A stretch of 64,000 bases of DNA from Psylliodes chrysocephalus (Eukaryota > Arthropoda > Insecta > Coleoptera > Chrysomelidae). The stretch covers positions 77,129,347 through 77,193,346 of the forward strand of contig OV651818.1 in the NCBI GenBank assembly GCA_927349885.1, read 5' to 3'. Both the position numbers and the translations under genes were made by a program. The notes beneath the pieces were generated by a model that was given only the letters and a program-made list of their open reading frames with translations, ran no database searches and had not been told where the DNA came from. Numbering within the stretch: the stretch's first letter is position 1; each line of letters begins with the position of its first letter. Positions 1-11,794 of this stretch are shown here, piece by piece.

Positions 1-1282
1 TCGACCCAGCCAAATCTAATTCAGCCGCAATTTCACAAATTTTTTTCTTTAACAATATCTTTCGCTTACAAATTCACGATTTTTTTTTGTCGCTCTTTAT
101 CTGGCCATTTTTGACCAAATTTATAAGAATTTTTGACAAAGCGCTTTCTAATCTAAATAATAACTTTTAATAATCGGACTGTGTTTGGCTAAAGGTTTAG
201 CACCGGTAATTTTTATTGTGCGAATCAGGAAACATTCCTGCCTTCCTGATTTCTGCTGTTGACTGTCTGACATATATTCACACTACCAATTTCCTGTAAA
301 CAATTCCAAGCCAACTAATTATCCTTTGTCAAGCGTTATACATTTGGGTCACTTAGTTTGCATATGTTTACGTTTCAGAGGCGTTATAGCGGCAAATAGT
401 AATGATTAAGTTTACTTTGAGGGACTAATATATTTTAAAAGTTAGGAAATTGTTTTTTTACCTTTGAATAAAGTTGAGAGTAACTACTTAGTTGCTGATT
501 AAGCTATAGGTTATAGTTGTCTAATCTGACAAGAAAGCCTACAGAGATTAAAAAGTCGACCTTAAAAATCGACCATGAATCAAACCATAATCGGAACAGT
601 TCGAAATCAATCTCGATCTTGGGTTAAAAATTATTTTTTGCTTAATGTGTCTTTAGAAAGTGCAATTCTCTGAAAATTGTGTTGCCTACACAGGAATGCC
701 ATATTTTAATATTTCTTTTTGGCGCAGGGAGTTAGACCCTCTTAGTCCTACGTAGAACTCCTGACTGATAATTTTTTGTACCATACCCTATATTTTGTTT
801 ACAAGCAAGTAGGTAATTTCTTTTATTTACAACCATATATGTAATGTTGTCATTACTAACGTCATTGAAAGTTGGGAAGTGTCACATTACACACCTCTAC
901 TTCCCACCCTCACTTCCCGCCCTCATTTCATCTACTCTAGATGAATATTTTTATATTTAAAAAAATAACACATTTTTTTGTCAAATTTTATAATACCTAT
1001 TTAATGGCAAACAATAAAAAACAACAATGAACTAAAATACAACAAACTACTTATTGATATTTATTATTCGCGAATTTAATATCCGGCTTTATCTGACATT
1101 TATTTATTTTGGTGACAGTTGTTTACCTTGTAATCACAGTAACAATATATTTACTTGATTATTCTGAGAAAACCGCGCGCTTGGTAATTTGTCGTTAAAT
1201 GTAATATTTTATGTATGTTCAGAACGAAACAGATATTTATTAACTTTGATCGAAATATGATGGTTGTAAATAGAATAGTATA

Positions 1283-1397
1283 CAAACCTCGGTAGGAAGT
1301 TTCATTCCTGTCTCGAGATCATAGCTAACCTCGACGTTTCGCGTCTCGGTGATCTAACTAATCTCACGACAGGAATGAAACTCTTCCCACCTCGCTG
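1283..1397. mobile_element. Small hairpin MITE, possibly mariner-type
   Basis: The two arms (1283-1312 and about 1365-1397) are inverted copies. Both contain gtttcattcctgtc next to a ggaag motif, separated by a loop of roughly 55 bases rich in ctcg. The flanks are TATA on both sides, so TA target duplications are possible. No coding capacity. Confidence 0.5.
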
Positions 1398-2433
1398 TAT
1401 AATATACTATTTATCCAAACCCAAATCTTTTGTAAAGGTTTTTTCACGATCAGTTGTTTCTTTCTGTTCCATGACTTTTAGAATAGCTCGGTTTTTTATA
1501 AAAACTGTAATTTTGTGCGACATACATTAGAAAACCATGAAATATTTCACGATTTTTTGAAAATATTGTTTAGTCGTTAAGACTGATGTATCAGATTTGT
1601 TCTCATTTTTGCATAAAAATGTAATATAGTTCGAACTACTGGATAAGTGAACCAATATTTAAAATTTCTTTAGTTCTTTGTCGGTATCGATAGTACTATC
1701 GCCTCATATTTCATGGTTTCGACTGTTTCAGGGTGCTCTGTTGTTCCTAGTAATAAAGACAATACAATGCCGTATTTACCATTCAAAGGTAAAAAAAAAG
1801 GTCAAAGGAAAATTAAATATATTTTCTCTACGCACTCATTAATATTAGCTATTCTACGCACATATTACAAAACGAAAAAGTATGCCATTGCGTTCAACTG
1901 AACGAATATATTTAATATCCATTCTACCTAGTAAGAAAAGAAAAGAACATAAAATTCACCAATTACAGTTTATATTTTGTTTAACCAGCTACTATATTTT
2001 GTTTTGTTTTCAAATAATTGTGTCAAACTAACTGCCAGTATATTTGTGAGTAGTTATTGAGATTAAATATACACTGAAATGAGTTATTCTTGTGTAGAAT
2101 CGATAAATAATAGCATTTCTATTTTTATTTCATCTATATTTACAAATAAATCATAAATTTTAACAAAACTATTTGAAAAAAGTTTATTACTGGTATTAAA
2201 ACTAAAATATTAAGTGTGGCGACGGAGCTAAGACTAGGGCAATTCATTTTATTTTATAAATTAGTAAAGTCTAAAATATTTTTAAATTAGTTATTTTATC
2301 TTAATGACCTAATATAGTTATTAAAATTTGTAGATTTACGTTAATCAGTCTTAGAAAAATATACTGTATAACACGAATTTTAAAATAATTTAATAATTTA
2401 ACTAGCTTATAAAATAAACATAAAAAATAACAA

Positions 2434-2502
2434 TTAGTCCCCAGCCCAGATTCGAACCTGGGCTATTCGCGTGGAAGGCATATGCTTTGTCCTCAGCTTA
2501 TG
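2434..2502 (-). repeat. tRNA-derived fragment (SINE head or tRNA pseudogene)
   Basis: On the minus strand the sequence reads gcccaggttcgaatctgggc, a perfect T-arm with the B-box GGTTCGAATC. It is preceded by an anticodon-arm-like stretch gccttccacgcg. No complete acceptor stem or D-arm can be folded, so it is not a working tRNA gene. Confidence 0.45.
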
Positions 2503-2517
2503 TTTAGAGGCTGTACT

Positions 2518-2990
2518 AAAAACATACATTTTTATATATATTCATTGCCTACGAAAATACTGAAAAATTTAAATTTTACATTTTTCCTCAAACGTTTCCA
2601 TTACGGTCCATTTTAAAGAAATCCTCATGAGGTGCATATTATCTTAGGAGGATGCACAATGGGCATAGTGAGGCCTAAGTACCGTAGGATAACCCACCCT
2701 CCACACGTTACATATACAGATCTTGTATAGAACCAAAATTATAGAGAACGATATCGGAAACAACTTTTATTTGAAGCTTTTTTTCATCAATCGTAAATAA
2801 CAGAGATATTCGTTAACCAAAAAAACGGCACTCTATAAAGTACCCTCAGATGCTTCGATTATGCCCAAAATTTAATCAGCTCACTACAGTATGGATTAAA
2901 GCTTAAGTTTAAAATTTGGTTTTTTATTCTTTTTATCCGATTTTGTGTTATCTTCAAAATTATAAATTTGCACCATGCACATATTTGTTA
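2518..2990 (+). repeat. Dispersed copy of the ~300-bp unit found at 18.2-20.4 kb
   Basis: This stretch shares several blocks with the array at 18213-20400: a 'cattacggtccattttaaa' block, 'aacaacttttatttgaag', 'gtaaataacagagatattc', 'ctataaagtaccctcagatg' and 'gcttaagtttaaaatttgg', in the same order. It is a single, diverged unit. No ORF of note. Confidence 0.7.
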
Positions 2991-3086
2991 CGAATTGATA
3001 AAAGTAAGTGATTTGCCATAAAATTGGTTTTTAATTTTCATATAAAACTGGTTATAAGTATTATTATAGAAAAAATGATGGTAAAT

Positions 3087-6028
3087 TCAAATATAAAATG
3101 GGTGATCCATTAAAAAAAAAAAAGTTTGTTTGAGACTGAAGTTATTAAACATCTTGTATATTCGAAAATCATTTGATAATATGTAATTTAAAGTTGCATA
3201 GCGTTCTATAAATGTATTTTTTATATATCTAATAGTGCCGGAGATATTGGACATTTTCACACTAATGGATAACTCTGTATAAATCAAAAGTATCTTGAAG
3301 GTTTTTTAAATATTTTTCTTAGTAAAGAAGTTATAGAATTTTTCGATCATATTCAAAACTCTTCCTGTACGACGAATGCGGAATAATCTATTGAAGATTT
3401 GATTGGGTCGTTTTAGTAGTCTTGACTACTTTTTCTCCTCCTGTTTTTGCCAAACATACTAATTTGGGACACCCTGTATAATAATTATCGTTTTATTATT
3501 CGAGACTTTCCCAATTTACTTTAACTTTAACAGATTTTAACTTAATTGTCTAAACTCCATCGTATTACTCTTTTCCGTTTCATGAGTACGGCTAGCGTTG
3601 GAAGTGGAATCAATTGGAATAGACTGAGAATTTACTAATTAATATCGTCTAATTCTAATTGTTCTGGAATTTCTGGGTCGCACGTAAAGGGTGCCGGGCA
3701 TGTACGGGAATCCACTAAATGCCAGCGGCATGCCAAGATTTGTTTCATGGGATAGAAAAACTAATGCAAAGTTATTTTTCGGTTCAATTATAGAAGGACA
3801 ATAGAATACATTTTTTCTGAGATTTTTATTCTCAAAAGAAAATATGTTTGTTTTGTTTTTATTCAGTTACTTTCCCTTTTTTTTTTTTTTCAATATTGTA
3901 CAATGTAATGTGTTTAATTTTGCTCTCCAGAAATATCTATATCAAAATCCTCCAATTTTGTATTCCAATTGTTCTATTCTATTTAATAAATCTATTGTAT
4001 ATCAAATTTTATATATCCTTTTTTATCCAAAATATTTGATTTCTGACCATCAATTTTAATTATTTTCTCTCCTTATTCGTACGCTTTACAAATTACTAAA
4101 CCAAGGATTCCCAAACTAATTATAGTCTACGACTAAATCTACTATCACCAATGTTCATAACTAAATATTATATTCTTTATATTAAACATTCCTCTTATTT
4201 TGAGTGTTTAAGTCTTCTTTAATAAATAATAAAATTAAACCTCCCTCGTTTTTATTTATTTATTCGTCTTCATATTGTATTAGAAGCAGAGATCGTTCTA
4301 TCGATTGTATTTGCAGATGTGTTCACTTCAAAATAAAATATTGCAAGTTTGCGCAACTTTACATTCACACGGTACCGTTGTTTCGTCAGCGACATACCGA
4401 CTGGGAACTCCCGAGTCTCGATCTATATCAGTTACGTCACTCGGAAACCATACAAAACGTCTTAACTAAAATAACCGATTGGATTTACCGAAACGCTCAT
4501 CTCAAAACTTTCAGAGAAATTATCTCTCTACCTTGCATCTTTATCCGGCAGATGGCACCAACTGAGCAGTCCCAAGTCCCGATCTATTCCCAAAGTTAAA
4601 ACCTAAAATAACGACCATTCCAGGGCATAACATTTAACAAAGTTTATTGGAGCTCTGCAAGAATCCAAATATGACCTCTAGAAACGTCAACTACATGTAT
4701 AAAATACTACAGGATTTTTGTTAATCTTAGTTTAGTTCCAGATGATATGAAATATTTAGCGTATCCCATGCAAGTTTAAAAATGTGGTTGGCAATAATAA
4801 ATATTACATTTTATATCGTAAAGTAATATTTACAACAGTTTAATCTGAATTGGACCACTGAGTAGTGTGTTTTCTTCAGTGTTATTTGATTTCTGCAGAC
4901 AGGGGGAGATGTTACAAAAAAAATCACCATAGAATGATCCGATGTGTCTTTTTTTGGAGAACAATGATTCTACTCAAAGGTACGGAAAATACGGAAACCT
5001 TCTTTTGAAGAGTACACGTAATTACGTCTATTTTTAATCGTCTTAGAGAAAAATACTGTTTAAATAGAGTTGAGAAATGCTGTATACTCATGGTTAACTA
5101 GATCTGCTACAGATATTGATAATAATATGGATTTATTCACAAAGATGTATCTAAAGCAAGCCTTAGAAAAAATCACGCAGGTCGTAGCGAACAATTATTT
5201 GTTTTTAATGATAGTTTGCATTTAATTTAGATGAGTACTCAATAAATATCTATAAATAATTATTTTTTGTTTTTAATGTCTTCAAACTTTATCCATCTCC
5301 TGGCATATCCCTCTCCAGGAATAAATCTTGGCACGCCAGTAGCTAAATAAGACCGATTGTGAATAAATAATTCCCTAGTTATCGATTGGTTTCTGTGGTT
5401 TTTACGTACACCGGTGATGAAAGGTTTTGTAATAGGTATTGATTAAACCATTAATAGAATGAATGTGTTCTAAAATTATTGAAGGGATGTTTACAATAAC
5501 GAGCACCTTGATCTGATGTAATGGAATGCCAGGTATTTTATTTATTGTTTCAAGTACGTTACAAAATTAACAATTTCAAATGGCACAGTCATATAAAACA
5601 ACAACAATTTACGAAACAACCAAATGCGTAAATAGTAAACACATATAAAATTTCTAAAATACATTTTAAGGCATTTAAACTAAGTCTAACAGCATACGAG
5701 ATAATCACAAAACAATCAGGAAAAGAAACTACCTAGAATTTTAAAATTCGGTCATCCTTTTTGTAGGCTTTCCAGTGCAAACAGTGCAATACAATAAATA
5801 CAGTACATACATAACAGTTCAGCGATCAGGAATTAAAAGAATTTCCATTTTCTACATTTACAATTATGTCTGGCAACAAACCGAAATAGAAGAAGTGCAA
5901 CCAATTCAAATTTTAGATCTAAAACTAGTTAAGAGCAAACCAAACACCTAGAAAATTTATAATTTATTCTGAGCTTTTCTTTTTAGTCTGATTTTTGTAA
6001 AATTTAGAGGAAATACCAATAATAACAA
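3087..6028. other. AT-rich stretch with no recognised gene
   Basis: I see no recognisable coding domain here. A mariner-like terminus (gggacaccctgtataataa) is at about 3467-3485. Two similar segments lie in opposite orientation near 3728-3755 and 5315-5345 (ggcatgccaagatttg against ggcgtgccaagattta on the other strand) and could be eroded ends of an unknown element. The 131-codon + frame at 4204-4599 matches nothing I know. Confidence 0.4.
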
Positions 6029-6037
6029 AACTTTAGG

Positions 6038-7240
6038 GGGTGCCAGTCAAAAACCCCGGCGACCAAATCCCCGGCGACCAAATCCCCGGGACAAAATCCC
6101 CGCGAACGAAATCCCCGGGACAAATTCCCAGGGGACAAAATCCCCAACGACCAAACCCCCGGAAACAAGAATCCCCGGTGGCAAAATCCCCGGGGATAAA
6201 ATTCCCGACGTCACAAATTACTCGTGTGAAAAAACAATGCAAAAAAAATCGAAAAATATTATTCTATTAAGTTTCAAAACATGAAAAAGCATGCTTAGCA
6301 TACTCAGCCTTTCACAAAACAATTTTCACGATTAGCCGCGCCAGATATTATTCTTGATGTAATACTATTCTCATGTATTTTTCAACTGATATATGTCGTA
6401 TATCAACGAAAATACAAAATATACATAGCATAAATAATGCTCGCAGGGGGCAATAAATGTGTAGCCAGAAATGCGTGTTTACAAATGAATAATCAATCAC
6501 AGTGACAGTTCTACTGACAATTTCTGAATATCAGTCTCGCGAGAAGTCTCAACGGCAAGTGTGTTATACCGAAACCTAGGAAAGTTTCAAAGGAAAAATG
6601 CTATTAAATTTTATTATTAGTCAAAAAGGCAAAAAACTACTACATTTAGATGGTAATCTGTATAGTGGTGTGCAGGAGAGAACCAAACAAAAAGTAATAT
6701 GGAGATGCACGAGATGAAGTGTCAGAGTGCACACAACAGGAGAAAATGTAGACGGTATGTAAATCGTAAAGCTCTATAATCAATTTTTATCCATAAAGTT
6801 CACAATAATTTACAAATTTCTCTTCGTGATCTATTCTTGCAGGAAAAGTGATTTTCAAATCGGACCTGGAACACTGCCACGTGCTGGAGGGAGCCGACAT
6901 ATCAGCGAGAAATGTAAAAAACGAACTGAAACAAAGAGCTGTACAATATTAAGATAATTATTCATAAATTTTAATTTATGATCGATATTGGAATGAGTTT
7001 ATTGTTAGAATAAAATTTCTGAGTTGTGCGAGTTTATGGTATTTCAAGCAATTATTTTTTTTTGTATCGAAGGGGTTTCTTTACCTAGATATATTGTTAT
7101 TTAAAAGTTTATTTTACTGTGATTTTTGTTTTCGGGGATTTTGTCACCGGCGATTTTGTCGCGGGAATTTTGTCGGCGGGGGTTTTGTCGCCGGGGATTC
7201 TGCACCGGGGATTCTGCACCGGGGATTATGACGGTAACCC
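6038..7240. mobile_element. Non-autonomous MULE-like element with ccccgg subterminal arrays
   Basis: The left end gggtgccagtcaaaaacccc and the right end, read on the other strand, gggttaccgtcataatcccc form an imperfect inverted repeat. The flanks aactttagg (6029-6037) and aacttcagg (7241-7249) are a 9-bp duplication with one mismatch, the size typical of Mutator-like elements. About 170 bp inside the left end and 110 bp inside the right end are degenerate arrays of aaatccccggngac-type units, inverted with respect to each other. Between them lies a FLYWCH-type zinc-finger pseudogene, which fits MULE transposases. No catalytic domain is left. Confidence 0.75.
6598..6952 (+). pseudogene. FLYWCH zinc-finger fragment with a probable intron
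   Basis: From ATG 6598 the frame shows the FLYWCH pattern in order: F at FIISQKGKKLLHLDG, L-Y at NLYSGV, W-x-C at VIWRCTR, and a final HCH at SDLEHCHVLEG. FLYWCH fingers bind DNA and are fused to transposases in many animal MULEs. The frame has an in-frame TGA just after WRCTR. A GTATGT donor (6755) and a ttcttgcag acceptor (ending 6842) delimit an 88-bp intron, and joining them keeps the frame across GENVDG into KVIFKSD. It ends at TAA 6950-6952 with no MULE catalytic domain after it. It could be the first part of a deleted transposase or a captured host finger. Confidence 0.6.
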
Positions 7241-7434
7241 AACTTCAGGGTGGAGCAACCTTGAATTTTTTTGTAAACCTTCGAAAAGAATTTATTTTGA
7301 AAATTTTTAAAAGGAATTAAAAAAAAACATTTTCAGTCTTTTCGATATGTGGAGAAAACGATAACTTGCTATTATAAGTTACTTGATAGTCAAATAATAT
7401 TGGTTGTTTTTATCGACTAATAAAATTTTTTTTC

Positions 7435-7725
7435 ATTAAAATTTAATTTGTATTTCTGGCTCCATTCGTAAATTGCATTTATATCTTTTTGTAGCGCGAC
7501 GCGAACTGTATAGATCTCTTTATATACTTTAAGGTCATCGCGGCAAAAAGTAAACATTTAGAATATTTAATTACTTTTGGAAGATCATTGACAACTTTAA
7601 AAAAAAATAATGGTCCCAAGTTAGATCCCTGTGGAACACCTGAAACAGCATGGAATTTTGTCGAAGCATTACCATTATGCCTCTCAAAAAAATATTTTAT
7701 GTAACTTTTACGTAAATTTAATTTA
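7435..7725 (-). pseudogene. LINE reverse transcriptase fragment
   Basis: The minus strand encodes AVSGVPQGSNLGPLFF (RT motif B region), then NDLPKVIKYSKCLLFA. The catalytic YADD is eroded to a frame-shifted FAAM, followed by residues resembling LKIY and an Ala/Asn-rich helix ending NAIYEWSQKY. This is the palm domain of a non-LTR retrotransposon. It has no intact ends. A related but less eroded fragment in the other orientation is at 30853-31319. Confidence 0.75.
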
Positions 7726-8764
7726 CGTAATTTTTACGTAAAGTTTTATGTAAATTACTTTATTTGTTAATCCGAACTGACTAATTTTTTCTATTAAAAC
7801 ATCATGTGCCGTTGATATAGTTCATATAGTGTCGTTGATAATCTTCCTTTATCAGCAGTTGAACTTTTCAATTCAATGGCTGGTGAGCAAAAATTCACTA
7901 AAATTGATTTAATTCAAGCGCGTTTACATATAAATACGCCTAGAAGATCGACATTTACTAACACTAAATTCACACAAAGGCCTTTACACATGTAATCGTT
8001 TAATGTTTGGTAATTTCTTATGCACTTGCACTTTTGTGAGATGGAAAAACCAAGTACTTCTAATGGATTTGTAGAAATAACTATTTTTGTATCGCTTTTC
8101 AATATTATTCATTGCATCTGCAATATCATTGCAAATTTCTGCATTATTGGCATTCTCACTCTTTTTGGTTTCATAATGATTAAATGTCAAATTTCTTCTG
8201 TTTGGGCTTAATTTCAATACACTTTCGGGTACATGTATTATTACATTGTTACCATGTTTCTGCTATTTCTATTTTAACTGGACCTAGTCATAAAATAACT
8301 AACAAGTTAAACTGATGAAATACTTACCTGATGGTTAAAATTAACTATAACTTTACAGAATAGACACCTATTTTTCTCTCCAAAGATCTATTTTTTACAG
8401 TTAAAAATTTGGCGGACGCACTCATTTTTGTAGTTATTTACAATATTAATAATTACTATTTCTGCCAATAAATTTTTGGCGAATGTAATGTTTTTTTTTC
8501 AATGTTAATTTTTTCCGATCACAACTTTTCTGTATTTTTGGCACAACTGCTTTGATCTGAATATTTTTATATTTTGGTGAATGCACACTTCTCAATACAT
8601 TTTTTGGTGGATGCACTTTATATTTTTTTATGCACGAACTTTTTATCTCTCAGGAACCAATGTTGTTAATAAAAAAATCTAGAATTCGATTGCTTTATTT
8701 TAGCTAAGTGTGTATACAATGTGTATTAAAAAATAACAAAAACAGCTTAAATCTTATATACTAT
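7726..8764. other. AT-rich stretch with no recognised gene
   Basis: On the minus strand, 7984-8217 reads 77 codons (MKLSPNRRNLTFNHYETKK...), possibly a remnant of a retrotransposon ORF, but no domain is recognisable. The rest is low-complexity AT. Confidence 0.35.
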
Positions 8765-9215
8765 TCACCGACTTCTTTGGCTCTGTATTTGGCATATTAT
8801 TATAATATTAAAATGTAGAATTCCCTTTAATATAAAGCCGTATGAATTAACAGAAATTAGTTGAGAGATATTGACTGGAATAATTTTCTCTCGACTTAGA
8901 TATGTTAGGTTATATTGAAAATGAGGTGTTAATACACTGCGACTTAAGAGATCTATTGGGCCCCCTTCTATCGCCAATGCACTAAGGAAATGTCTCAATG
9001 CCTATAACGACCCTTTCAATCCTATTTCCTCAAGGAAGTGTAGGATTTGAAGTGGCTTCAAGTTAGGTAAATCTCCCTCTTCTATTTGATATAGTGCCCT
9101 TGGATTCTGGAGTGCTACACATTCAGTTAGGATGTGAATGGAGGTTTCATCCTCCTTCTCACAGAATCTTCACTCACTATTTTCTACTAATCTCAGTTTA
9201 CCTTGACTTAGGTAA
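8765..9215 (-). pseudogene. LINE 3' coding end with zinc knuckle (R1/Jockey-like)
   Basis: Read on the minus strand, the region near 9180-9110 gives RFCEKEDETSIHILTEC, the C-terminal CCHC knuckle of an RNase H-bearing LINE; its first Cys has become TGA. It is followed by VALQNPRALYQIEEGDLPN and, after a stop, by ALRHFLSALAIEGG and IDLLSRSVLTPHFQ. The same terminal block (a gttaggtt...actgcgac...tctattg pattern on the + strand) recurs at 24745-24830 and 38545-38600, so it marks one LINE family with several copies here. Confidence 0.65.
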
Positions 9216-9634
9216 CTAATCTATCAACGATGATATGTAAAATTGTAGAATAAGTAATATCTATAAAAATAGTAAACATAAAAGACATAGTATTAATATA
9301 TTTTATTTCTAACGATTTTTTAATTACTCGCTTCGCCTCTTGTAGGTCAAAAAGCATTCTTTGGCCCTTGTACAATAAAGTGCACGTCTATAATTAATCA
9401 AATAATACCGCATACCTACAAACAAATATTTCAACTAAATTTTTTTTTACTTCTCACAAATTAAAAAGTATAACACCCTGTATGTTAATAATAAATACAT
9501 TAGGTGTTTTAGAGTATTAAATTACCTATCAAACGCGTGAACATAATCATTAATAGCTATTTGTGTTTTAAGAGCGAAAAACTTTTACTCAACTGATAGG
9601 TAATTACTTCAAAATATGATAAATAATGTGTGTC

Positions 9635-9940
9635 TCAGAAATATTTTCGGTTATTAGTCCGTTCGCTGGCAGTACTCTCAAACTTTCTTAACCAATATTT
9701 AATTAAATTTGCAGTTGGGACATCATTCATTCTTGCTATGTTATAATGATTTATGTACCAACGACGCACAAGAACAAAAGAATCATTGTTTTTATAAAAC
9801 ACACGATAGCCCAATCGGATTAGTATTTTAGATTCTGAAAAATTCGAAGCAGCAATTTTCCTTCGGAATTCGTTGGAGGGGGTCTCTGGTAGTCTAAATT
9901 CAAAAAGTTGGGATTCCAAAGTTGTCGTTACCTCCGCCAT
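9635..9940 (-). pseudogene. Transposase N-terminal HTH fragment (left arm)
   Basis: The frame codes for about 101 residues beginning MAEVTTTLESQLFEFRLPET. A segment around ILIRLGYRVFYKNNDSF... VRRWYINHYN, then MNDVPTANLIKYWLRKFEST, resembles the DNA-binding helix-turn-helix region at the start of insect mariner-like transposases (DUF4817-type). No DDE/D catalytic region follows: the palindrome breaks off first. The right arm repeats the same N terminus at 10700. Confidence 0.5.
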
Positions 9941-10699
9941 CTTGATTTAAAGGGTTATTTTTTGTATCTTGAATAACTCATTTATTTTCAATTTTACACG
10001 GAAAATAGTTTTTACAAAAGTTATTTAAAATTAAATTTCCTACAATTCTGCTTTTTTTTGTACGATCGATTTTTTTCGATTTATACCCGAAAAGAGGGGG
10101 TGAATTTTTGGTTATAGAATAACTCGTTTATTTTCAATTTTACGAGAAAAATTGTTATAAACAAAGTTGTTTAAAATTAAATTTCCTACAATTCTGTTTT
10201 TTTTTTGTACGATCGATTTTTTTGTATTTATCCCTGAGAAGAGTGGGGGTGAACCTATAAGTATTGTATTGTCACGTTTATTATTGATGTTGTACCATTA
10301 TTTTTTCTGTTTGTTCTTTTGGGGTTTACTGTATACCTGGAATTAAAAAGAAACGTGATAATACAATGATAAGAGTTTACCCCCACTCTTCTCAGGGATA
10401 AATACAAAAAAATCGAGTGTACAAAAAAAAAACAGAATTGTAGGAAATTAATTTTAAACAACTTTGTTTATAACAATTTTTCTCGTAAAATTGAAAATAA
10501 ACGAGTTATTCTATAACCAAAAATTCACCCCCTCTTTTCGGGTATAAATCGAAAAAAATCGATCGTACAAAAAAAAGCAGAATTGTAGGAAATTTAATTT
10601 TAAATAACTTTTGTAAAAACTATTTTTCGTGTAAAATTGAAAATAAATGAGTTATTCAAGATACAAAAAATAACCCTTTAAATCAAGCTGGCGGAGGTA

Positions 10700-10888
10700 A
10701 TGACAACTTTGGAATCCCAACTTTTTGAATTTAGACTACCACAGACCCCCTCCAACGAATTCCGAAGGAAAATTGCTGCTTCGTATTTTTCAGAATCTCA
10801 AGCCTGTTCTTCACCTAATCCGATTGGGCTACGAATTCAAAAAGCACGTTGCAGCCCCGTAAATTGCTCCATTGCAACTAAAACTTAA
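10700..10888 (+). pseudogene. Transposase N-terminal fragment (right arm copy)
   Basis: The frame starts MTTLESQLFEFRLPQTPSNE, nearly identical to the minus-strand frame at 9635-9940. It then departs from it after SESQA, where the right arm has different sequence. It is a broken inverted duplicate of the same transposase start. Confidence 0.55.
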
Positions 10889-11001
10889 CACTGTCGACCA
10901 CCGTTTGCCAACTGCCTTCTTTCTTGGGAATGTGCCTTTTGCGCCAACGAACGGAGAACGGATTAATAAACGAAAATATTCCTGAGACACCCCTTATTTA
11001 T

Positions 11002-11785
11002 GGCGATCCATAAGTCCACGCAATCCGTGCCTTGTCCTTTGAAACAACATCAGACATCCAGAATTCAGCACGAAATATGGAATCAAACAAACAACAGAAG
11101 TAAATAAAACAAAACAAACAGCAATAATGGCTATATACGTTGGTGGGCGACACTGGTACGTTTTTCTTTTGTTTTATCTCTTCTGTATTATTTGAATCTC
11201 TATCGACTTAGAATGTTGAGAAGAATATGGGTTAACAATGTAAATATGTTTACAAAAATATAAGGTGTTATATTTTTTTTGTGATATACGGGAATTCGAT
11301 TCCAAAATAGAAAATGAGACAAACATGGGCTCAAAAATAAGGATGCAGGTCTTTGAAGGCACGTGTTCTCAAATATTGGTGAATTCAAATCTATTTTTAT
11401 TTTCTCATAGGAATCTATCAGTAAATACGAAGAAAAAAGTTAAATTAAAATTATAAATAATGGAGGTACAGTTCCGGGAGTCGGAACTTATTTATAGCAA
11501 ATTTCCTCCTCTTTAAGGATCTTTTTAAAAAATCCAAAAATATTTATAGTTTACAAACTATAAGCGAAAAACCAAACACCATGTTTTTGAGGTGTTTAAT
11601 TGTTTATAACTTTTGCAATTTTTTATGCACTTCAAAATTTTTCTTTACACATTGATCTAGACATTATTCCGAATCGAATGAGCTATTGAACATAATTTTC
11701 GTAATAGTATGTCCCAAAAACACGCTTTTGAACTTGTTGATTAGACAAATCGACATTGAAGGAAAAATCTAAAAGCCTAAAGGAG
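11002..11785. other. Intergenic/intronic stretch, nothing recognised
   Basis: I see no domain, RNA gene or clear repeat boundary here. Short frames at 11174-11456 on both strands overlap each other and have no recognisable content. Confidence 0.4.
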
Positions 11786-11794
11786 CAAATAAAA
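11786..11794. repeat. MULE target-site duplication, left
   Basis: caaataaaa, identical to 14185-14193. Confidence 0.9.

Larger units (their letters stand above)
9620..11001. mobile_element. Foldback (palindromic) mariner-like element
   Basis: The left arm (about 9620-10280) and right arm (about 10345-11001) are inverted copies. They share the terminus ctgagacac near the end, the start of a transposase-like ORF, and two tandem copies of a ~137-bp block containing cctacaattctg and gtacgatcga. The centre is near 10310 with a loop of about 65 bases. TA lies at both outer edges (taaata... and ...cttattta). The right arm carries sequence after 10845 that the left arm lacks. A piece of this right end recurs at 21695-21835. 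Confidence 0.7.

Noticed and set aside
4204..4599. 131-codon + strand frame
   Set aside because: No recognisable domain, no splice or promoter context, and AT-rich low-complexity start; not supported as a gene.
6033..6270. Overlapping proline/glycine-rich frames on both strands
   Set aside because: They are readings of the ccccgg subterminal array of the MULE-like element, open in both directions because of the repeat.
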